DNA of 6,759 nt from the NCBI GenBank assembly GCA_025450615.1, contig JANWHC010000026.1, positions 1-6,759 on the forward strand, written 5' to 3'. This document shows positions 1-6,487 of the stretch, piece after piece. Position 1 is the stretch's first letter; each line of letters starts with the position of its first letter. The notes under the pieces are model-generated. The model worked only from the letters and a program-made list of their open reading frames with translations. It had not been told where the DNA came from and made no database searches. The translations under genes and the position numbers were made by a program. This DNA comes from Minisyncoccota bacterium (GTDB lineage Bacteria > Patescibacteriota > Minisyncoccia > Phycocordibacterales > DATDWN01).

Positions 1-519
1 CCCTATTGCCCAGATAGGTTCGTATGCAATAACTACATGAGGCAAAAGTTTTTTAGGCACATCACGAAGAGCAGAGAGAATTTGATTTTTTATAAATCCA
101 AAATAGTCACCATGTTGGTCACGAGTAGATTCACCAACACAAATGATCGCGGTCATGCCTGAAGAGACAACTGAACGCACTTTTTTATTTATTAACTCAT
201 CTGTTTCACCCATTTTCCTTCTTTCAGAGTGGCCAACTATAACGAAACCGACCTTTAACCCACTAAGTTCTGCATAACTTACTTCCCCAGTAAAAGATCC
301 CAAAGTTTCATGGTTTGCATTTTGTGCTCCTAAAAAAAGTGAGTTGGTAGGTAATTTATTAAAAAGAGAAAGGTAAACAAATGGCGGACAAAGCACAACT
401 TGAGTTTTTTTCACATTACGCATTGCTCGCTTTACGCCGTTGGCTAGGTTTTTTGCGAGATCCATACTTACCGGATTCATCTTCCAATTTCCCACCACAA
501 GTTTTTTCTGTCTTTTCAT
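1..519 (-). CDS. tpiA: Triosephosphate isomerase, N-terminal 173 residues (cut by window edge)
   Basis: Interconverts dihydroxyacetone phosphate and glyceraldehyde 3-phosphate in glycolysis, in the cytoplasm. Translating the minus strand from the ATG at 517-519 gives 173 whole codons with no stop before the window edge. Three hallmark blocks are visible: NWKMN with catalytic Lys13, IVGHSERR with electrophilic His97, and AYEPIWAIG with the catalytic base Glu167. GAQN and FTGE, typical of the family, lie between. The family is about 250 residues long, so roughly 75 residues, including the phosphate-gripping loop 6 after Glu167 and the last beta/alpha units, lie outside the window. The start is fixed by the short lead into the first strand (KKLVVGNWK). 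It follows the pilus operon on the same strand after 53 bases and appears to have its own -10 element. There is no sign of decay. Identity is very secure. Confidence 0.97.
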   Translation of the reverse strand, partial: MKRQKKLVVGNWKMNPVSMDLAKNLANGVKRAMRNVKKTQVVLCPPFVYLSLFNKLPTNSLFLGAQNANHETLGSFTGEVSYAELSGLKVGFVIVGHSERRKMGETDELINKKVRSVVSSGMTAIICVGESTRDQHGDYFGFIKNQILSALRDVPKKLLPHVVIAYEPIWAIG

Positions 520-525
520 AATCCT

Positions 526-534
526 ATTGTAGCA
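526..534 (-). promoter_or_regulatory. Extended -10 promoter element for tpiA, probably giving a leaderless transcript
   Basis: On the minus strand the sequence reads TGCTACAAT, an extended -10 (TGnTAnAAT) match, with its last base six bases before the tpiA ATG. The usual -10 to start-site distance would put transcription initiation at or within a base of the ATG, so the mRNA would be leaderless. I see no good -35 hexamer at the right spacing (TTTATT is the best), which is compatible with an extended -10 promoter. An AGGA lies between it and the ATG but is too close to act as a normal ribosome binding site. The motif is seen directly; activity is inferred. Confidence 0.5.
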
Positions 535-572
535 GAGTTCCGGAGCCAAATAAAAGCTTAGGAGCTGAGCCA

Positions 573-1853
573 CTACTGGGTTTCGGCCCAGTCAATAATT
601 TCATACCCTCCCCCCGGCCCACTATCAAACAAACTACTCATAAGTCCTGTGTCGTAAATAATCGTTGCTGAGTTTCTTGTTTTTATTTTATATCCAGTCA
701 CTTCTTTTAAAGTTGCACTATTGTTTATACTGATAAGCCCATGAGAAGCGTAAAGAAGAACTGCACCACTAGAAGAGTTGTCCATTGAGATAGCATCTAC
801 ACTTCCACCAAGCTCAGCACTGTTGTTTTGAGAAATTAGAAAAATAAATGAACCTACAGAGCCTGAACCATAAAATGTGCTCGAGTTTACAAGATCGATG
901 GTGCTACTTGTAAGTCTGTTGCTTGGGTTGTCAGCAATAAGTGCAACACTTTTTGTGCCTAAAGTTGAAGAAACTCTAACGACTGCAGTATTTTTTATTA
1001 CAATATTTCCTGTAACCCAAATCTGACCAGTCAAAGTAACAGTTGGACTACCGCTTATTTCCAAATCACATGGAATTTTTTTAGGACCTATGGTTATGTT
1101 TGAACTAATAGTATATTTTCCACTTGAACATGTGGCATTTCCACCACTTGCTGCATCAGTTTCCCATTCAGTTATTAAATCGTCGGGAATTGGAAACTCC
1201 GCACTAGTTTGGTCAGCGCTTCCTGGGTGGCTTGTTCCGCCAACTGTTGTTCCACTTATAGTTGTGTAATAGGCATCTCCATCTATATCAGAATTCCTGA
1301 TAGTATGAGCAAAGGCTGTGCCGGTTGCGTGAATACCATCGATAACTCCTGTGGCACCAGAAGAAATAACACTACCTCTCACAATGTTGCCAGAACCAAC
1401 AACTGGTCCGCTTGAATGAATATTTCCTGTGACACTAGAACTATTTTCCAAAATAAAACCTCCATTGCCAACTTGCACACCATAGTGAAAGGCGACTCCA
1501 GTTCCGTAAAGTAAGTTTGTTTCCATTTTTCTATAATTTTCAATAACTGTTGCGCTAGAAGAAATTTTCTTACCTGTTGCTGTATCTGATGTAACTGTTG
1601 TCGTTGTTCCACTATTTAGAGCCAAGGTTTCGGAAGTTCCAACTGTCTCGTTATTTTTTAACCTGTAATAAACATCTTCAACAGCACTTTGAGCTAAATA
1701 GAAACTCCCGTTTGATTTATTTAAATTTTTCGCGATAGCAACTTGCTTCACAATAGGATTTATTATTCCAAAAGCGATAGTTATGGACGCAAACATGAAA
1801 AAAACTACTATTGTGAGCATGACTTGACCATTTTGTAGATTGCTTTTTTTCAT
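573..1853 (-). CDS. Large PilX/GspK-like minor pilin with a beta-solenoid-like domain
   Basis: 426 residues. The N-terminus has a type IV prepilin-like leader: a short basic start, then NG|QVMLTIVVFFMF, with predicted cleavage after Gly9 followed by a hydrophobic helix to about residue 32. Mature position 5 is Thr, not the Glu found in most pilins; GspK-type tip pseudopilins also lack this Glu. The FYLAQSAVEDVYYRL stretch (51-65) is typical of PilX-like proteins after the helix. From about residue 120 the protein is rich in Gly, Ser, Thr and Asn in short beta-like stretches, with recurring Asn-Ser turns (N137, N187, N288, N323, N344, N359, N378, N394) suggesting a beta-solenoid or bactofilin-like fold. 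Cys242 and Cys262 could form a disulfide. PilX is usually below 200 residues and GspK about 320, so this is large. It starts 4 bases after pilW, is last in the operon, and ends in TAG. A GAGG lies 11 bases before the ATG, a weak ribosome site. The PilX/GspK class is moderately sure; the solenoid is inference. Confidence 0.8.
   Translation of the reverse strand: MKKSNLQNGQVMLTIVVFFMFASITIAFGIINPIVKQVAIAKNLNKSNGSFYLAQSAVEDVYYRLKNNETVGTSETLALNSGTTTTVTSDTATGKKISSSATVIENYRKMETNLLYGTGVAFHYGVQVGNGGFILENSSSVTGNIHSSGPVVGSGNIVRGSVISSGATGVIDGIHATGTAFAHTIRNSDIDGDAYYTTISGTTVGGTSHPGSADQTSAEFPIPDDLITEWETDAASGGNATCSSGKYTISSNITIGPKKIPCDLEISGSPTVTLTGQIWVTGNIVIKNTAVVRVSSTLGTKSVALIADNPSNRLTSSTIDLVNSSTFYGSGSVGSFIFLISQNNSAELGGSVDAISMDNSSSGAVLLYASHGLISINNSATLKEVTGYKIKTRNSATIIYDTGLMSSLFDSGPGGGYEIIDWAETQ
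575..592 (-). other. Hairpin over the stop codon of the last pilus gene
   Basis: ACTGGG and CCCAGT form a perfect 6-bp stem around a six-base loop, overlapping the last codons and TAG stop of the PilX/GspK-like gene. No U-run follows on the minus strand, so it is not a standard intrinsic terminator. It might protect the 3' end or slow transcription before tpiA. The pilus operon has no clear terminator before tpiA, so some read-through is likely. Confidence 0.35.
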
Positions 1854-1857
1854 ATTT

Positions 1858-2355
1858 TTATTGTCCTCGTAAAATTATAGTCGAATGATATGTTTTTGTT
1901 TTTGTCACAGTACCAACAGTTCCGGTTATTGTAAGATCTATTTTTACAGCTTGCGAAACTCCGTTATCCAAAAGTCTAAAAACTAAATTGTTTACAGTTG
2001 CGTTTGAAAGAGTAAGTGGTCCAAAAAAAGTTCCGTTTACATCCATCTGAAGAACACCACTACTTGCATAAAATTTCGTTGTTGTGGCAATGCTAGTCAG
2101 AGTCAAAACCCCAGGGCTAGTGCCCAATGTGCTGTTACCAGTATCAACACCACTTGCAGACCTAATCTCGCGAGTTATCCTTTCCATAGAACCTACCGCT
2201 GAGTGCTCAGCTGCGCGCAAAGCAACAATAGTTTTATAGGTTTGAGTGAAAGAAAGTAACATATTAATCATCACCACTGAAATAATAGCCAATATCGCGA
2301 CATAAATAATTGTTTCCACCAAAGAAAAACCTGAATTTTTGAGAGAAGGTTTCAT
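1858..2355 (-). CDS. PilW/GspJ-like minor pilin
   Basis: 165 residues with a class III (type IV) prepilin leader: MKPSLKNSG|FSLVETIIYVAIL, cleaved after Gly9 by the prepilin peptidase, leaving mature Phe1 and Glu5 (Glu14 of the precursor). A hydrophobic helix runs to about residue 35. The stretch MERITREIRSA (57-67) after the helix is typical of PilW/PulJ/ComGF-like proteins. The C-terminal part is a beta-rich, Gly/Thr/Ser-rich head without cysteines. It begins one base after the stop of the preceding PilV-like gene with no Shine-Dalgarno, so translation is probably coupled. It is expected to sit in the inner membrane and then in the pilus tip, as the third subunit of an H-I-J-K priming complex. 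The prepilin call is certain; the PilW/GspJ subfamily comes from the REIR motif and gene order. Confidence 0.88.
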   Translation of the reverse strand: MKPSLKNSGFSLVETIIYVAILAIISVVMINMLLSFTQTYKTIVALRAAEHSAVGSMERITREIRSASGVDTGNSTLGTSPGVLTLTSIATTTKFYASSGVLQMDVNGTFFGPLTLSNATVNNLVFRLLDNGVSQAVKIDLTITGTVGTVTKTKTYHSTIILRGQ

Positions 2356-2356
2356 T

Positions 2357-2827
2357 TTAGTCCAACATATCAGTTAAATATTCTGATAAAGTTTGAGTGG
2401 TTGTAGCATGACCTTGAGTATAAGAAACACTTACGGTAATCAGTTTTACATCCGGATCATATGTACCAGTTGAAGCAATATCATTGTTTGCATCACGCTT
2501 TACATCAGAAACAGAAACACTTCGAAGATATATTCCATCTACATACTGCTGAGAAGTTGTCGTTGCCCAAGTTCCACCAGAAAAAGTTAAATAAAAAGGC
2601 GTAGTTGTACTCAAAGTTCTAATATTTGTATCCCAACTTCCGTCACGAAGGAAGGCCATTACCTCTAAACCTTCTTGTGCTAAATATGCAGCCTCGGCGT
2701 TTCTCTGGTTTGCTAAAGCGTACTGAACATAGGTATTGTAAACCATATTTATCGACAAAATACCCGCAGAAATAATCGCTGCCCCAATAATTATTTCTAC
2801 AAGAGAGATTCCTTGAGTCGTTTTCAT
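2357..2827 (-). CDS. PilV/GspI-like minor pilin
   Basis: 156 residues. The leader is very short (MKTTQG) with cleavage after Gly6, giving mature ISLVEIIIG with Glu5 (Glu11 of the precursor) and Ile rather than the usual Phe at position 1. The hydrophobic helix runs to about residue 30. YLAQEGLEVMAFLRD (48-62) is the characteristic PilV motif at the base of the helix; the rest is a small Thr-rich beta head without cysteines. Spacing is 3 bases from the upstream FimT-like gene and 1 base to the downstream PilW-like gene. Position and motif fit the GspI role, the central subunit of the initiation complex that pairs with the J and K subunits. No Shine-Dalgarno is visible before the ATG. The leader carries only one lysine, which is sparse for a prepilin. 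Confidence 0.9.
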   Translation of the reverse strand: MKTTQGISLVEIIIGAAIISAGILSINMVYNTYVQYALANQRNAEAAYLAQEGLEVMAFLRDGSWDTNIRTLSTTTPFYLTFSGGTWATTTSQQYVDGIYLRSVSVSDVKRDANNDIASTGTYDPDVKLITVSVSYTQGHATTTQTLSEYLTDMLD

Positions 2828-2830
2828 ATT

Positions 2831-3286
2831 TTAATTTGAATCTACTACACCCGTTTTATATATTGTAACAGTTTTTGTTCTAGATATACCAGGAGAGGAA
2901 ATAACCACAGTGCCATTTTGTGTAGTCTCACCTGTTAGTCTCTGGAAAATAACATCGGTTCCACCTCCCGCAAGAATTATGGTGAGAATTGTGTCTGTAG
3001 AAGTTAGATTAGTGACTTGATTCGTTGAAGATCCAGAGACAAAAGAGGCCCCCCTGAAGAGAACTACTTGTGGAGCTGTAAAATGAACTCCGTAGGCTAT
3101 TGCTCCCTTTGAAGAAATAGTTTGATTTCTTGCCTGATTCAAAAGTTGAACAACTATTTCGGTATCTTTTTCTAATGCTTGGTTTTTTCTAAAACCAATA
3201 AGTGAAGAGAGAACTATTCCTGATAATAGTATCGTTACACTTATAACTATGAGAAGTTCTATTATTGTAAAACCACGTTTTATCAT
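2831..3286 (-). CDS. FimT/GspH-like minor pilin
   Basis: 151 residues with a canonical prepilin leader MIKRG|FTIIELLIV: cleavage after Gly5, mature Phe1, Glu5 at precursor residue 10, and a hydrophobic helix to about residue 29. LLNQARNQTISSKGAIAYGVHF (47-68; described by its ends: LLNQARN and YGVHF) followed by VVLFRG resembles the GspH/FimT family, in which ARxxAI is followed by a strand and a 'valvlfr' stretch. The remaining head is beta-rich. It begins 4 bases after the pilC stop and heads the run of four prepilins, matching the GspH/FimU position in H-I-J-K clusters. It could instead be the main pilin, since it has the most standard leader, but the head motif favours a minor pilin. No Shine-Dalgarno is seen. 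Confidence 0.88.
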   Translation of the reverse strand: MIKRGFTIIELLIVISVTILLSGIVLSSLIGFRKNQALEKDTEIVVQLLNQARNQTISSKGAIAYGVHFTAPQVVLFRGASFVSGSSTNQVTNLTSTDTILTIILAGGGTDVIFQRLTGETTQNGTVVISSPGISRTKTVTIYKTGVVDSN

Positions 3287-3290
3287 TTAA

Positions 3291-4508
3291 TTATTGAATG
3301 CTATCTCCTAGCGAATATATTGGGCTAATAACTGCGAAAGCAAAAAGTGCAACTGCAATTCCGATAAAGATCATGAGGAAGGGTTCGATGACTGTAGAAA
3401 TGTTTTTGGTCTTCTGATCGATATCATCTTCGTAAAAAAGTGCCACACTCATGAGCATTTCCCCTATTTTTCCTGTTTCTTCTCCCACCGCTACCATTTC
3501 TGAAACGAAAATCGGATAAAGTTTTTCATTTTTTGAAAAAACAGATGAGATTGCTTCTCCTTTTTGAATTACTGAACCCACATCTTTAAGTACGTCTTTA
3601 TAATAAGAATTTTGAATAACATCCCTCGTCACATCTATTGCCACAACAATATCAACTCCAGAAGAAACAAGTGAAGAAAGTGTTCTGGCAGTTCGAGCAG
3701 AATTGATATGTTTTACGATAGTGCTAATTACTGGTGTGTGCAAAATAACTGTGTCTAAAAATCTCTTGCCCCTTTGAGTTCGGAAAGTAAATATAATAAG
3801 TGCCACAAGTGCAATGGCCCCAATTACCACAAAAATAAAATAGGCCACTAAAAAGTCACTGGTACCTATGATGATTCGAGTTGATAGAGGTAAGGCAATA
3901 TTTAAACCCTTAAATGTGGCTGTAAGAGTAGGAACCATATAAACCATGATCAAAACTCCGATTGCAATCATCAAACCAAAAACTACCGTCGGATACAAAA
4001 GTGCTCCTCGAATTCTCTTAGTTAAAAGATAGTTTTTTTCCATTTGCAAAGCTACGTTTTGTAAAGCACCCGATATATTTCCAGATTCCTCTCCAGCTTT
4101 GACCATTGAAATAAAAAGGGGAGGAAAAACTTTTGGATAACTACTCATACCAGAACTCAAAGTAGATCCTTCAGAAATAGATTTGTTTAAACTTACTAAA
4201 GTTTTTTTCAACTCTCCTCTTGCCTCTTTTTCCATAATAGTTAGCGCTCTCGTCATCGGCAATCCAGCATCTATCATTTTCGAAAGATTTTTTGCAAATA
4301 TAATCTTGTCGTAAGTTTTTACTCCACCTAAAAATGAGAGTGATTTGCCCATTGAAAAACCTTTTTTTCCTTCTACCTCTTCAACGTGAAGAACTATAGA
4401 ACCGTCTTGTTTCAAAACATGATACAGAGCAAAACGGTCCTTGGACTCCATCTGTCCTTCGACGGTTTTTTGCTCTTTATTTAATACTTTGTAGTGAAAT
4501 AACGGCAT
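3291..4508 (-). CDS. pilC: Type IV pilus inner-membrane platform protein PilC (GspF family)
   Basis: 405 residues, the usual PilC/GspF length. It anchors the assembly ATPase in the inner membrane and passes its rotation to the pilin subunits. The N-terminus FHYKVLNKEQKTVEGQMES is the classic start of this family. Two T2SSF repeats are visible, at about 70-195 (FAKNLSKMIDAGLPMTRAL... KAGEESGNISGAL) and about 272-398 (ARTLSSLVSSGVDIVVAI... VAVGEETGKIGEML). Three membrane segments lie near 172-194, 218-241 and 377-398. I chose the ATG at 4506-4508: an upstream in-frame ATG at 4584-4586 would add 26 residues unlike the family and overlap pilB by 74 bases. The chosen start lies 4 bases after the first pilB stop, in TAATAAAATG, without a Shine-Dalgarno. 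Identity is secure. Confidence 0.96.
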   Translation of the reverse strand: MPLFHYKVLNKEQKTVEGQMESKDRFALYHVLKQDGSIVLHVEEVEGKKGFSMGKSLSFLGGVKTYDKIIFAKNLSKMIDAGLPMTRALTIMEKEARGELKKTLVSLNKSISEGSTLSSGMSSYPKVFPPLFISMVKAGEESGNISGALQNVALQMEKNYLLTKRIRGALLYPTVVFGLMIAIGVLIMVYMVPTLTATFKGLNIALPLSTRIIIGTSDFLVAYFIFVVIGAIALVALIIFTFRTQRGKRFLDTVILHTPVISTIVKHINSARTARTLSSLVSSGVDIVVAIDVTRDVIQNSYYKDVLKDVGSVIQKGEAISSVFSKNEKLYPIFVSEMVAVGEETGKIGEMLMSVALFYEDDIDQKTKNISTVIEPFLMIFIGIAVALFAFAVISPIYSLGDSIQ

Positions 4509-4512
4509 TTTA

Positions 4513-6267
4513 TTATTCAGCGATAACTCGAAGAACCTCTTCGATCGTGGTATACCCCTGTACACATTGGAAAATTCCATCCTCAATCATAGTCAGCATC
4601 CCCTCCTGCTCGGCAATCTTTTGTATTTCATCTGAATCTGCTGATTTTAAAATAGCTTCTTTTATCGCAGGAGAAACTTTCAAAATTTCATGTATACCAG
4701 ATCGTCCAGAATATGAATCTTCATCTTTCATATCTTTTTTAGGTCTGAAAAAAGGAACATCTTCCCATTTATCACTTTTACCAACAATTTTTTCTTCTCT
4801 AAGAGCATTTAAAACTTTGTCTAAGTTTATTGATTTACCTAAAGTATCTATTTCTGCCTTGGAAAGATTATATTTTTCTTTTTGATCAGTTAGTTTTCGA
4901 ACTAAGCGCTGTCCAATGATAATATTTAAAGTTGAAACAAGTAAAAAAGGCTCGACTTTCATATCCATAAGTCGAGGAATCGCGCCAGCTGCAGAGTTAG
5001 TGTGTAAAGTTGAAAGCACAACGTGACCAGTTAGGGACGCATTTACAGCTAGAGCTGCAGTTTCGTTGTCTCGAATTTCTCCAACCATAATAATGTCTGG
5101 GTCCTGACGAACAAGAGTTCTAAGTCCCGAAGCAAAAGAAAAACCAATCTCTGGACGAACCTGAGTTTGATTAACTCTTTTCATTTGATACTCAATAGGA
5201 TCCTCGATTGTAGAAATATTTACATCTGGGGTATTTAAAATATCTAGTACGGTATACAAAGTTGTAGTTTTTCCTGATCCCGTTGGTCCAGTTGTCAAAA
5301 TCATACCAGTTGTCGACTTCACAGCTTTATGAATTCTTTCTAACCCTTCTCCGTGAAAGGCTAAGTGCTCGAGCGTAAATCCAGAAACATTTTCTCGAAG
5401 TAAACGCATGACGATTTTTTCACCATAATATGTAGGCAGCGTGGAAACACGGAAAGAAACTTTTTCACCATCAGAATCAATCTTGAAACGACCATCTTGC
5501 GGAAGTCTTTTTTCATCGAGTTTAAGTGATGAAAGCACTTTTATACGAGCTGAGATTGACGCACTCATGTTTTTTGGCAAAATCATGGCGTCATGAAGTA
5601 GACCGTCGATTCTATACCTTACTAAAAGCTCATTTTCTTGTGGCTCGATGTGAATATCAGAAGCATTCTGCAAAATTGCGTGTTTCAAAAGTGTATCCAC
5701 GATACGAATCATCGGAATATCGTCGGCTAGTTTTTTCAAGGACTTTTCATCTAGCTCTACCCCTGCCTCATCTGAAGGAATGTTTTTTACGTTGCTAACA
5801 TCTTCTGCAATCAAATCACCGAATTCTGCTTTAAGAGATTTTTGATATTGCAAAATTGCTGACTTCATTGACTCTGTATCAGTAAGTCTTGGTAAAATCT
5901 TTAATCCTACTTTCTTTTTTATGAAATCAAGTGCAGTTAAGTCCTCAGTATCGAGCATGGCCACCTCGAGAGATGTATCAGTTTTTTTAAAGGCGACAAT
6001 GTTATGGTTTCTAGCAATCGGTTCGGGTATAAGCGAGAGAACTTCAAAGGGAAGCTTCTCTGTTTTTAGATCTACGAATGGAATTCCAAGTATGTAAGCC
6101 TGCATTCGGCGCAAATCATCTTCTGTTAGCTTACCTTGATTCACCAAAACTCTTCCTATACTCTCTTTTTTCTTTTCTGAGTCTTTCTCAGCAGAAGTAA
6201 CATCGGCCTTGGAGACAAGACCTGAGTCTAAAATAAAATCTTTTAATTGTTTTTCTTCAATATTCAT
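4513..6267 (-). CDS. pilB: Type IV pilus assembly ATPase PilB (GspE family)
   Basis: 584 residues. Cytoplasmic hexameric ATPase that powers pilus extension with PilC. Residues 1-150 form an MshEN/GspE N-terminal domain (SIGRVLVNQGKLTEDDL, LGIPFVDL). The ATPase core follows: Walker A GPTGSGKTT (327-335), Asp box STIEDPIEY (352-360), Walker B DPDIIMVGEIRD (389-400, catalytic Glu397) and His box GHVVLSTLHTN (414-424). Arg residues near RYRIDG and RLPQDGR (217-222, 254-260) also match. The GRSGIHEIL block (521-529) is the family's C-terminal element. The tetracysteine zinc site that normally lies between the His box and that block is absent: the only Cys in the protein is Cys568. This makes extension (PilB) rather than retraction (PilT) the likely role, since the N-terminal domain is present. 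It is the first gene of the operon and ends with tandem TAA stops. The promoter is a few bases upstream and no Shine-Dalgarno is visible. Confidence 0.97.
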   Translation of the reverse strand: MNIEEKQLKDFILDSGLVSKADVTSAEKDSEKKKESIGRVLVNQGKLTEDDLRRMQAYILGIPFVDLKTEKLPFEVLSLIPEPIARNHNIVAFKKTDTSLEVAMLDTEDLTALDFIKKKVGLKILPRLTDTESMKSAILQYQKSLKAEFGDLIAEDVSNVKNIPSDEAGVELDEKSLKKLADDIPMIRIVDTLLKHAILQNASDIHIEPQENELLVRYRIDGLLHDAMILPKNMSASISARIKVLSSLKLDEKRLPQDGRFKIDSDGEKVSFRVSTLPTYYGEKIVMRLLRENVSGFTLEHLAFHGEGLERIHKAVKSTTGMILTTGPTGSGKTTTLYTVLDILNTPDVNISTIEDPIEYQMKRVNQTQVRPEIGFSFASGLRTLVRQDPDIIMVGEIRDNETAALAVNASLTGHVVLSTLHTNSAAGAIPRLMDMKVEPFLLVSTLNIIIGQRLVRKLTDQKEKYNLSKAEIDTLGKSINLDKVLNALREEKIVGKSDKWEDVPFFRPKKDMKDEDSYSGRSGIHEILKVSPAIKEAILKSADSDEIQKIAEQEGMLTMIEDGIFQCVQGYTTIEEVLRVIAE

Positions 6268-6280
6268 AGGACTTTTCTAA

Positions 6281-6289
6281 ATTATATCA
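6281..6289 (-). promoter_or_regulatory. Extended -10 promoter of the pilus operon
   Basis: The minus strand reads TGATATAAT, a perfect TATAAT with the TG of an extended -10, ending 13 bases before the pilB ATG. No convincing -35 lies 16-18 bases upstream. Initiation is expected near 6273-6274, leaving a leader of about 6-7 bases with no Shine-Dalgarno, so pilB mRNA is nearly leaderless. It is the only clear promoter for the six pilus genes. Confidence 0.65.
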
Positions 6290-6309
6290 AAAATATACTG
6301 CACATCATA

Positions 6310-6333
6310 TTTTTATTGTGTACAAGAAATAAA
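6310..6333 (+). repeat. Short direct repeat, left copy
   Basis: TTTTTATTG followed by TGT and then ACAAGAAATAAA. The same 21 bases, without the TGT, recur at 6658-6678, where they form the terminator U-run and the -35 of the second plus-strand promoter. The left copy lies between the pilB promoter and the first hairpin. The 3-base insertion breaks the TTGACA hexamer, and I find no -10 at the right distance, so if it is a copied promoter it looks inactive. Confidence 0.45.
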
Positions 6334-6355
6334 TCTCTCTCTGAGAGATTTATTT
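6327..6355. other. 13-bp perfect hairpin, possible bidirectional terminator
   Basis: AAATAAATCTCTC and GAGAGATTTATTT are perfect inverted repeats with a 3-base loop (6340-6342). The stem has a GAGAG/CTCTC core and an AT-rich outer part, so each strand ends in ATTTATTT, a mediocre U-rich tail. Read on the minus strand it would stop RNA coming from the right before the pilB promoter. It could also shield or regulate that promoter, 38 bases away. Structure is certain; function is inferred. Confidence 0.55.
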
Positions 6356-6356
6356 A

Positions 6357-6372
6357 AGGACCTCTCGGTCCT
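6357..6372. other. 6-bp hairpin next to the 13-bp hairpin
   Basis: AGGACC and GGTCCT pair perfectly around TCTC, one base from the preceding hairpin. The loop TCTC with its flanking C can also pair with GAGAG at 6343-6347, so the two hairpins could exchange partners. No U-run on either strand. Probably part of the same structured element. Confidence 0.4.
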
Positions 6373-6480
6373 CAACGCTCGCATGGCTTACTGCTCTCCT
6401 CTACGGGGGAAACCCTATTTCCACCCGACCCCCCTTCACACAAATACAAGGAGCAAAGTTCTCAAGTATTTGTAAATTTC
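6373..6480. other. Intergenic stretch with two further hairpins, no gene found
   Basis: No supportable coding region. A bulged hairpin occupies 6405-6434: GGAAA (6408-6412) pairs with TTTCC (6418-6422) around CCCTA, and the outer GGG (6405-6407) pairs with CCC (6429-6431) across a 6-base bulge. A second hairpin occupies 6440-6473: ACAAATAC pairs with GTATTTGT (8 bp), with an inner GAG/CTC. The G/C runs stand out against the AT-rich coding DNA, as expected for a structured RNA. I found no convincing promoter on either strand, so the strand and even transcription are unknown. Confidence 0.4.
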
Positions 6481-6487
6481 CCTTCAC

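Noticed and set aside
551..568. AGCT-CCTA-AGCT followed by TTTATTT on the minus strand as operon terminator.
   Set aside because: A 4-bp stem is too weak to call a terminator.
1209..1612. Frames on both strands inside the PilX/GspK-like gene.
   Set aside because: Shadows of the Ser/Thr/Asn-rich real gene; no start context and Cys-rich or Gln-rich nonsense products.
4509..4586. A 26-residue N-terminal extension of PilC from an upstream in-frame ATG.
   Set aside because: It lies inside the end of pilB in another frame, is unlike PilC N-termini, and the next ATG (4508) gives the standard family start.
4547..5798. Plus-strand frames within pilB.
   Set aside because: Antisense shadows of a fully conserved ATPase gene; no promoter or family resemblance.
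6316..6325. TTGT-GT-ACAA palindrome upstream of the pilB promoter as a repressor operator.
   Set aside because: Only 4 bp per arm in AT-rich DNA, and it is partly explained by the 21-base repeat.
6373..6480. 5S rRNA, SRP RNA, RNase P or tRNA in the hairpin block (CCATGCGAG looks 5S-like).
   Set aside because: Only a few bases match; the helices, conserved loops and lengths of these RNAs are not there, and no T-loop motif is present.
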